Shown piece by piece: positions 7,461-14,196 of a stretch of 18,339 bases of DNA (within the stretch, counting starts at the first letter, position 1; each line of letters begins with the position of its first letter). Source of the stretch: an uncultured Erythrobacteraceae bacterium (GTDB lineage: Bacteria; Pseudomonadota; Alphaproteobacteria; Sphingomonadales; Sphingomonadaceae); NCBI GenBank assembly GCA_946482075.1, contig CAMLQG010000075.1:1-18339 (forward strand), written 5' to 3'. The notes beneath the pieces were generated by a model. The model saw nothing but the letters and a program-made list of their open reading frames with translations, was not told the DNA's origin and made no database searches. A program made the position numbers and the translations under genes.

Positions 7461-8855
7461 ATGTCGCAGGCTGCATCTCCTTCCCCCTTCCGCGTCGAAC
7501 TCGGCGCCACCCTGCGGCTTGCCGGGCCGTTGGTGCTCGCCAACATCCTGCAGATGGCGGTCTATGCGATCGACGTGATCTTCGTCGCGCGGCTGGGCCA
7601 GGAAGCGCTCGCCGCCTCCAGCCTCGGCGTCACCGTCTTCGGCCTGCTGATGTGGACCTTCTCCGGCCTGACCGGCGCGGTGGCGCCGCTGATCGCCGCG
7701 GAACTCGGCCGTCGCGCGCATCCCGTGCGCGACGTGCGCCGATCGATGCGCATGGGCCTGTGGCTGAGCGTGATCTGCGGGCTGGCGGGCATGGCGATCT
7801 GCAGCTTCGGCGAGGAGATCATGCTGGCGACCGGCCAGGCGCCCCGGGTGGCCGCGCGGGCCGATGCCTTCCTCGCCATCCTCAAATGGGCGATCATCCC
7901 GATGATCGCCTGCAACGTGCTGCGGATCTTCGTTTCCGCGCTGGGCCGGCCGGTCTTCGCGACCGCCATCACCGCGCTCGCGATCCTGGTCAATGCGCTG
8001 GGCAACTACATGCTGGTCTTCGGCCATTTCGGCGCGCCGGCGCTGGGGCTGGAAGGCTCCGCCATCGCCAGCAACATCACCGCCCTTGCCACGCTCGTCG
8101 CCTATGTCCTCGTGATCCGAGCCGATCGCCGGCTGCGGCGCTTCCATATCCTCGGCCGCATCTGGCGCAGCGACTGGCAGCGCTTCCGCGAGATCCTGCG
8201 CATCGGCGCGCCGATCGGGCTGACCGTGCTGGCCGAAGCCGGGCTGTTCGGCGGCGCCGCCTTCCTGATGGGGCGGATCGGCGAGGGGGAACTCGCCGGC
8301 CACACCATCGCGCTGCAGATCGCGGCTTTCGCTTTCCAGGTGCCGCTGGGCATCAGCCAGGCCGCGACGATCCGGGTGGGCTACCACTATGGCGCGATGG
8401 ACCGGGCAGGGATCGCTCGGGCGGGATGGGCTTCCATGCTGGCGGGAATCGGCTTCGCCGCCTTCTCCGCATCGGTCATTCTGGCCATGCCGCGCACGAT
8501 CATCCATGCCTATGTGGATGTGAACGACCCGGCAAATGCAGTGATGCTGGGCTTTGCCCTGCAATATCTGACGGTCGCGGCCGCCTTCCAGCTGTTCGAC
8601 GGATCGCAGGCGGTGACCGCAGGCGTCCTGCGCGGGCTGCAGGACACACGCGTGCCGATGATCGTGGCCGTCACCGGATACTGGCTGTGCGGCTTCGGCA
8701 CGGCGATCCTGCTGGGCTTCCATACCGCGCTCGACGGCGTGGGCGTGTGGATCGGACTGGCCACGGGCCTCGTCTTCGTATCCGCCCTGCTGCTCTGGCG
8801 CTGGCGGAAACGCGAGGCTCTGGGCCTGCTGCCGGGCAACCCGCCGCCCGCCTGA
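7461..8855 (+). CDS. MATE family efflux transporter
   Basis: MATE proteins export cationic drugs or metabolites in exchange for Na+ or H+. The 464-residue product fits the usual 440-480 residues and twelve hydrophobic helices. It has the N-terminal half-domain opening LRLAGPLVLANILQMAVYAI followed by DVIFVARLGQEALAASSLG, and the duplicated half-domain opening ILRIGAPIGLTVLAEAGLFG near residue 250. GLQDTRVPMIVAVTGYWLCG is typical of the last third. The short N-terminal tail (MSQAASPSPFRVELGA) supports the ATG at 7461, although no Shine-Dalgarno is present; the gene may be leaderless. It sits 51 bp after the SnoaL-like gene but appears to have its own promoter. NorM-like subfamily is likely; the substrate cannot be read from sequence. 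Confidence 0.92.
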   Translation: MSQAASPSPFRVELGATLRLAGPLVLANILQMAVYAIDVIFVARLGQEALAASSLGVTVFGLLMWTFSGLTGAVAPLIAAELGRRAHPVRDVRRSMRMGLWLSVICGLAGMAICSFGEEIMLATGQAPRVAARADAFLAILKWAIIPMIACNVLRIFVSALGRPVFATAITALAILVNALGNYMLVFGHFGAPALGLEGSAIASNITALATLVAYVLVIRADRRLRRFHILGRIWRSDWQRFREILRIGAPIGLTVLAEAGLFGGAAFLMGRIGEGELAGHTIALQIAAFAFQVPLGISQAATIRVGYHYGAMDRAGIARAGWASMLAGIGFAAFSASVILAMPRTIIHAYVDVNDPANAVMLGFALQYLTVAAAFQLFDGSQAVTAGVLRGLQDTRVPMIVAVTGYWLCGFGTAILLGFHTALDGVGVWIGLATGLVFVSALLLWRWRKREALGLLPGNPPPA

Positions 8856-8885
8856 CCCGGCCGAACAAAATTCTCCAGACTCTGC

Positions 8886-8914
8886 TTGACGGTCATCGGA
8901 CCCCGTCCCATATG
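8886..8914 (+). promoter_or_regulatory. groESL promoter
   Basis: TTGACG (8886-8891) and CATATG (8909-8914) are separated by 17 bp, a reasonable housekeeping promoter ending 7 bp before the CIRCE element. The same stretch also reads CTTGAC ... CCCATAT, which resembles a sigma-32 heat-shock promoter (CTTGAA ... CCCCAT-T). Dual recognition is possible; I cannot decide between them. Confidence 0.5.
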
Positions 8915-8921
8915 CGCGCCG

Positions 8922-8948
8922 CTGGCACTCTCGCAGAGAGAGTGCCAA
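8922..8948 (+). promoter_or_regulatory. CIRCE operator (HrcA binding site)
   Basis: CTGGCACTC-N9-GAGTGCCAA matches the CIRCE consensus TTAGCACTC-N9-GAGTGCTAA with the canonical 9-nt spacer and an 8/9 symmetric match between arms. It lies between the promoter and the groES start (8986). HrcA binds CIRCE to repress groESL until heat stress, so this operon is very probably HrcA-controlled. Confidence 0.93.
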
Positions 8949-8985
8949 CAGGCATGAACCACTCAATTTGGAAGAGGTCAGAAAC

Positions 8986-9273
8986 ATGGCATTCCGTCCG
9001 CTGCACGACCGCGTTCTGGTCCGTCGCATCGAAGCCGAGGAAAAGACCGCCGGCGGCATCATCATCCCCGACAGCGCCAAGGAAAAGCCGAGCGAAGGCG
9101 AGATCATCGCCGTCGGTTCGGGCGCCCGCGCCGAAGACGGCAAGGTCACCCCGCTGGACGTCAAGGCCGGCGATCGCGTGCTGTTCGGCAAGTGGTCCGG
9201 CACCGAGGTCAAGGTCGACGGTCAGGACCTCCTGATCATGAAGGAAAGCGACATCCTTGGGGTGATTGCCTGA
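8986..9273 (+). CDS. groES: Co-chaperonin GroES (Hsp10)
   Basis: GroES forms the heptameric lid of the GroEL folding chamber. The 95-residue product is full length: [20 protein letters not shown] opens it and [20 protein letters not shown] gives the mobile loop (residues ~18-37). It closes with [20 protein letters not shown] and [11 protein letters not shown]. The ATG at 8986 is chosen because GAAGAGG (8971-8977) is at good spacing and the family starts with [10 protein letters not shown]. An upstream in-frame ATG at 8968 lies before this RBS and gives unconserved residues. It is controlled by the CIRCE operator and is followed by groEL after 122 bp, an interval filled by a REP-like repeat pair. 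Confidence 0.98.
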   Translation: MAFRPLHDRVLVRRIEAEEKTAGGIIIPDSAKEKPSEGEIIAVGSGARAEDGKVTPLDVKAGDRVLFGKWSGTEVKVDGQDLLIMKESDILGVIA

Positions 9274-9287
9274 AGGCAAGCGCCCCT

Positions 9288-9376
9288 ATCCCGACGCAGG
9301 TCGGGATCTCGTGCCGCATAGCTGAACGCTGCGCGGTCACCAGGAACAAAACGATCCCAGCCTTCGCTGGGATGAC
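9288..9376. repeat. REP-like hairpin pair inside the groES-groEL interval
   Basis: Two units in inverted orientation. The left is ATCCCGAC-GCAG-GTCGGGAT (9288-9307) and the right is ATCCCAGC-CTTC-GCTGGGAT (9354-9373), followed by GAC. Each has a perfect 8-bp stem. The left stem carries GAC/GTC where the other units carry AGC/GCT, so pairing is kept although the bases differ. The pair fills most of the 122-bp space between groES and groEL and ends 5 nt before the AGAGGA ribosome binding site. Confidence 0.8.
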
Positions 9377-9383
9377 GAGATAG

Positions 9384-11036
<1,653 letters not shown>

Positions 11037-11062
11037 GCCCGGTTTCCGGACCGATGTAGAAG

Positions 11063-11096
11063 AAGGGGCCGGGGGGAAACCTCCGGCCCTTTTTCT
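11063..11096 (+). terminator. Intrinsic terminator of groESL
   Basis: AGGGGCCGGGGGG, loop AAA, then CCTCCGGCCC followed by TTTTTCT form a GC-rich hairpin with a T tract 27 nt after the groEL stop. There is one offset in the G run, but at least seven continuous GC pairs remain. Confidence 0.88.
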
Positions 11097-11156
11097 ATGG
11101 ATGGGGCCGGGAGGCTGGTGTCCGCTTTCCACTCATAGCCGCCATCTCTCTCCACC

Positions 11157-11235
11157 GTCATCCCAGCACAGGCTGGGATCTCTATCGGCTACGAGGCGCC
11201 CTGCCCAAAGCGATCCCAGCCTGCGCTGGGATGAC
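11157..11235. repeat. REP/BIME-like inverted repeat after groEL
   Basis: The arm at 11157-11180 (begins GTCATCCCAGCACAGG) and the arm at 11212-11235 (begins GATCCCAGCCTGCGCTGG) are reverse complements over 24 bp with one mismatch and a 31-nt spacer. That is the same arm length and spacing as the element at 4308-4386. It lies between the groESL terminator and the next gene. Otherwise the 298-bp gap 11037-11334 holds only an isolated TATACA (11293-11298) without a clear -35. Confidence 0.85.
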
Positions 11236-11334
11236 GATAGGCAAGAGTGACGAAGGGCGCTGAAAAACCATTTTCCTACACTCCTCGGCCTGTATACATG
11301 GCTTGATTCTCCTTTTGTTCTCATGAGGTGAATC

Positions 11335-12134
11335 ATGACTTTCCATCGTCCCATCGGCCTTCCCCACTCCGCCTTCACGCCGGAGCGGCGCGTGCAGTTT
11401 CTCGATATCCTTTCAGGCAACGGCAATGTGCGCAGCGCCTGCACGCTCACCGGCATCTCGCCGCAGGCTGCCTACAAGGCGCGGCGGCGCGATGCGCGGT
11501 TCGCGGCCGGGTGGGACGGAGCGCTGCTGCTCGCGCGCGAGCATGCGGAAAGCGTGCTGGCGGACCGCGCGATCAACGGGGTGGAGGAAGTGGTGTTCTA
11601 TCGCGGCGAGGAAGTCGGCCGGCGGGTGAAATACGACAACCGCCTGCTTCTCGCTCTTCTCGGCCGGCTGGACCGGCGCTGCGGCGATGCGCGGGCGGAA
11701 GAAGCGGCCGAGCGGTTCGACGAAATCCTCGCCGCGATCGGCGGGGCGGAGCCGGACGCCGCGATGGTGGAAGCCGCCACTTCCATTCCGCAGAGATCGG
11801 CCTGGGCGCGAACCGCATCGAATATCGCGACTGGGCGGCGGAACAGGCGATCGAGGAAGCGGAGGAGGCCGGCCGCGACCTCGACGAATTGGGCGAGGTG
11901 GAGGACGAAGCCCGCGCGCAGGCCGATGCGGCGTTCGACGCCTGGCAGGCCCGCGCCCGCGCGGCCGTGGACGAGATGCGCAAGGAGGATACGGCGGATA
12001 TGCCCGCCCCGGGCGGGGAACCGTCTTTCCCTCAGGACAGTGTCAACTGTGTCAACCCGGGCCGGGACGACGACGGGGACGATGTCTTCCCGGAAACGGC
12101 CTGGGCTGCGTTCCTCGGACGACCCCATCCGTGA
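11335..12134 (+). pseudogene. Frameshifted gene, phage terminase small-subunit-like HTH protein
   Basis: Two frames together make one protein. From the ATG at 11335 (RBS GAGGTG, 11325-11330) to about 11785 the frame encodes FTPERRVQFLDILSGNGNVR, then SACTLTGISPQAAYKARRRD (a helix-turn-helix) and FAAGWDGALLLAREHAESVL. It then turns into an Arg/Ser/Pro-rich nonsense tail ending at 12237. From about 11785 the alternative frame gives IGLGANRIEYRDWAAEQA, an acidic helical region, and DSVNCVNP before its stop at 12134. The shift needs one base lost relative to an intact gene of about 267 codons. No homopolymer or obvious slippery heptamer sits at the junction, so a real mutation is likelier than programmed shifting, though a sequencing error is possible. 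I recall similar HTH proteins as chromosomal genes in sphingomonads; the function is unknown. Confidence 0.65.
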
Positions 12135-12210
12135 GCGAGTATCGGCGCGCCTGCCCGCCCCCGTAAAACCACGGTTCGTCCTGTCCGCCCCGCCGCTCGT
12201 CGCAGGTCGA

Positions 12211-12239
12211 TTGTCTCGAAAAATCGCGTACGGTTAATC
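12211..12239 (+). promoter_or_regulatory. Candidate promoter of the beta-lactamase-like gene
   Basis: TTGTCT (12211-12216) and TTAATC (12234-12239) are 17 bp apart, 24 bp before the ATG at 12264. Both hexamers match the housekeeping consensus in four positions, and the stretch is AT-richer than its surroundings. It is the only plausible promoter seen in the 129-bp gap. Confidence 0.4.
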
Positions 12240-12263
12240 TGTTGCAAATATTGGACGGGGTAT

Positions 12264-13289
12264 ATGGGGGCTATGGCCTTTGCGTTGAAAAGACGGATCA
12301 TGTCCGCCATTGCGCTGGGTGCGGCGCTTCTTGCCCTGCCCGCGCATGCGGCCTCCGACGGGCTCGAAACGGCTTTTGACAATGCCCTCGGCACCGATAT
12401 GCGCGCACCGCGCAGCTATACTCCTGCCTATGCCACCGAGCTGGAACGCCGCGTGGCGCTCGTCGCCGACGGGTCGAGCGGGCGCATCGGCGTCGCCGCC
12501 CTCGATCTGTCCACGGGCGCGGCGCTTTCGATCCTGGGCGACCAGCGCTTTCCGATGGCCAGCACCAGCAAGATCGCCATCGCCGCCACTTTCATGGAAG
12601 GAGTCGAGAAAGGCCGCTGGCGGCTGGAAGACCGTTTTCCGCTGATGGTGCCGGTGGCATCGAAGCCCTTTTCCACCAAGGTCGCGCCGGTGAAGAACGG
12701 CACGATGCTGACCGCGGCGGAGCTGATCGAACTGATGATCACGCGCAGCAGCAACAGCGCCACCGACGCCTTGCTTGCGGTGGTCGGCGGCCCGAGCGCG
12801 GTCAATGACTGGATTCGCCGGGCGGGCATCAGCGATTTCCGGCTGGACCGCGACATCGCGACCCTCGTGCGCGATGATGGCGAGATCGACCCCGCCATGC
12901 AGATCGACCTGCGCGACAGCGCCACGCCCAAGGCGATGGTGCAGCTTCTCTCCGGCCTCTACCAGGGCCGCCTCCTCCGCCCCGAAAGCCGCGCGGTGAT
13001 CCTTGGCGCGATGCAGCGCTGCAAGACCGGCACGCGCCGCATCCCGGCGCTGCTGCCCGTCTCGGTGACGGTGGCGCACAAGACGGGTTCGCTCAACAAC
13101 ACGTCGAGTGATATCGGCATCATCCAGACGCCGGATGGCCGCGCGATCGCCGTGGCGATCTATGTGACCGGCCAGGGCACCCGTCCCGCGCGCGAAGCGC
13201 GGATCTCGCAGATCGCTCGTGCCATCTATGACGGCTATACGGTGAACACCTCCACGCCGAGCACCAACTGGGTCAACGCGCGCTATTGA
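12264..13289 (+). CDS. Class A beta-lactamase-like serine hydrolase, exported
   Basis: The 341-residue product has a signal peptide (residues ~1-31, hydrophobic core then LALPAHA-A). Class A motifs are present: SxxK is Ser100-Thr-Ser-Lys103 (MASTSKIAIAA), SxN is Ser162-Ser163-Asn164, and KTG is Lys273-Thr-Gly275 (VAHKTGSLNN). The omega loop is unusual. RLDR (193-196) and DLRD (215-218) bracket it as in TEM-type enzymes, but 18 residues lie between them instead of 11. The position of the deacylating Glu166 holds Ile198; the only nearby acids are Asp204, Asp205, Glu207 and Asp209. About 40 extra residues precede the catalytic domain. It may therefore be a weak or non-classical beta-lactamase or a penicillin-binding/peptidase-like enzyme. 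ATGs at 12264 and 12273 are both possible; GGACGGGG favours 12264 only slightly. It forms a single-gene unit. Confidence 0.8.
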   Translation: MGAMAFALKRRIMSAIALGAALLALPAHAASDGLETAFDNALGTDMRAPRSYTPAYATELERRVALVADGSSGRIGVAALDLSTGAALSILGDQRFPMASTSKIAIAATFMEGVEKGRWRLEDRFPLMVPVASKPFSTKVAPVKNGTMLTAAELIELMITRSSNSATDALLAVVGGPSAVNDWIRRAGISDFRLDRDIATLVRDDGEIDPAMQIDLRDSATPKAMVQLLSGLYQGRLLRPESRAVILGAMQRCKTGTRRIPALLPVSVTVAHKTGSLNNTSSDIGIIQTPDGRAIAVAIYVTGQGTRPAREARISQIARAIYDGYTVNTSTPSTNWVNARY

Positions 13290-13350
13290 TCCGGACGGCG
13301 GGGTCGGACCGCCGCTGCGTCACCATCCCCCTTCGGCATTCCCGCATCTT

Positions 13351-13455
13351 CTTCGTCATTCCCGCGAAAGCGGGAAGCCATCTCGGCGCATCGTTCGGAC
13401 GCAAGACGGATCAGGCCCGGCGGTCCGGATGCCCGCCTTCGCGGAAATGACGAAG
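13351..13455. repeat. REP-like inverted repeat after the beta-lactamase-like gene
   Basis: CTTCGTCATTCCCGCGAAAG (from 13351) continues to cgggaagcc; its inverted partner at 13428-13455 ends GCGGAAATGACGAAG. The arms match with few mismatches across about 50 nt of spacer. Each arm contains its own small hairpin (CCCGC-GAAA-GCGGG). It is related in plan to the GTCATCCC-type elements but with a distinct core. It fills much of the 293-bp gap between the convergent genes at 12264 and 13583. Confidence 0.75.
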
Positions 13456-13520
13456 GGGGGAGCACCTGCTTGGTCCCACCGACCCATGCCGCATGTTTCA
13501 TCGGCGTAAAACCGCGGAAC

Positions 13521-13558
13521 CCAAACAAAAAGGGCGCGGCCCGAAGGCCACGCCCTTT
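13521..13558 (-). terminator. Intrinsic terminator of the Ala-rich lipoprotein gene
   Basis: On the minus strand AAAGGGCGTGGCC, loop TTCG, GGCCGCGCCCTTT pair with a single wobble, and TTTTTGTTTGG follows. This is a strong Rho-independent terminator beginning 25 nt after the stop codon at 13583. Confidence 0.9.
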
Positions 13559-13582
13559 CCGTAATCCGTAAGGATCAGTCGC

Positions 13583-13888
13583 TTACTGAGCCGGCTTGGC
13601 AGCTTCAGCGGGCTTCGCAGCGTCAGCAGCCGGAGCAGCGGCGGCGTCAGCGGCCGGAGCAGCAGCGGCGTCAGCGGCAGTGGCGGCAGCGTCACCAGCG
13701 GCGGCAGCGGCATCACCAGCAGCGTCAGCAGCACCGGCGGCAGCGTCAGCAGCGCCGTCAGCAGCGGTTTCAGCGTCAGCCATCGCCGAGTCAGCGGCTT
13801 CCGTGGACGCTTCCTCGGTCTTCTGCGAGCAGGCAGCGAGGGTCAGAGCAGCGCCGGCAGCGGCGGCAGCGAGAATGATCTTGCGCAT
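13583..13888 (-). CDS. Small Ala-rich lipoprotein of unknown function
   Basis: The 101-residue product starts MRKIILAAAAAGAALTLAAC, a lipoprotein signal peptide whose lipobox LAAC predicts lipidation at Cys20. The mature part is Ser/Glu-containing at first (SQKTEEASTEAADSAM) and then almost entirely Ala with spaced Asp, Gly, Thr, Pro and Lys, ending KPAEAAKPAQ. The run AADAAAAP occurs twice in tandem. It probably forms an extended helix or disordered stalk in the periplasm at the inner or outer membrane; Asp is absent at position +2, so outer-membrane sorting is plausible. The start at 13888 has AAGGAT upstream. The own leader and strong terminator support a real monocistronic gene. The opposite strand is also open, but it lacks a signal, RBS and terminator. 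I do not recognise a named family. Confidence 0.8.
   Translation of the reverse strand: MRKIILAAAAAGAALTLAACSQKTEEASTEAADSAMADAETAADGAADAAAGAADAAGDAAAAAGDAAATAADAAAAPAADAAAAPAADAAKPAEAAKPAQ
13630..13677. repeat. 24-bp tandem duplication in the lipoprotein gene
   Basis: The 24-bp unit starting CCGGAGCAGCGGCGGCGTCA at 13630-13653 is repeated at 13654-13677 with one mismatch. In the protein it encodes two adjacent copies of an eight-residue AADAAAAP-type unit. Copy number may vary between strains. Confidence 0.75.
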
Positions 13889-13916
13889 GAATTATAATCC
13901 TTGAACAGCGAGTGGA

Positions 13917-13970
13917 CTTCGCACGGCAACTCGCCGCACGCGAAGCCTGCCGCTCCGTGCAGACTTCGCG
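13917..13970 (-). promoter_or_regulatory. Lipoprotein leader with two mutually exclusive hairpins
   Basis: Three segments can pair in two ways. CTTCGC (13917-13922) pairs with GCGAAG (13940-13945), with an inner CGGC/GCCG. The same GCGAAG is part of a 12-bp arm (13939-13950) that pairs with 13959-13970 with one wobble and an 8-nt loop. A TATAAT on the minus strand (13993-13988), without a recognisable -35, would start a transcript covering this region. The rest of the 308-bp gap 13889-14196 holds only the polA promoter candidate. Confidence 0.4.
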
Positions 13971-14160
13971 CGCACAAATAATCGCCAATTATACGGGATG
14001 CAAGCGTGTTCGCGGCACATAGGCGCAAGAACAGGGACGAAGCGCTCTTCCGGAAGCGCGCTCGCCGGGAGGTCGGCCTATCCTATGCCGCAAGATTGCG
14101 ACCGAAACATGACATTTTCCGGACGCCGGCCGGCGCTCATGCAAAGGTTCATGAAACCGG

Positions 14161-14189
14161 CTGACCTCGGCCGCGCGCGCTGCTACCAA
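14161..14189 (+). promoter_or_regulatory. Candidate polA promoter placed for a leaderless mRNA
   Basis: CTGACC (14161-14166) and TACCAA (14184-14189) are exactly 17 bp apart. The -10 ends 7 bp before the ATG at 14197, so transcription would begin at or within a base of the start codon. There is no Shine-Dalgarno before the ATG (the preceding bases are CCCTCCC). Confidence 0.4.
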
Positions 14190-14196
14190 CCCTCCC

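Noticed and set aside
7416..9212. 598-codon open frame on the minus strand across the MATE gene and groES
   Set aside because: It crosses two well-supported plus-strand genes and the CIRCE site, with no motif of its own.
11770..11810. Programmed -1 frameshifting in the terminase-like gene
   Set aside because: I found no convincing slippery heptamer or downstream hairpin; a one-base deletion or sequencing error is the simpler reading.
13596..13904. Ala/Ser-rich frame on the plus strand opposite the lipoprotein
   Set aside because: The minus-strand gene has a lipoprotein signal, RBS and intrinsic terminator; the plus-strand frame has none of these.
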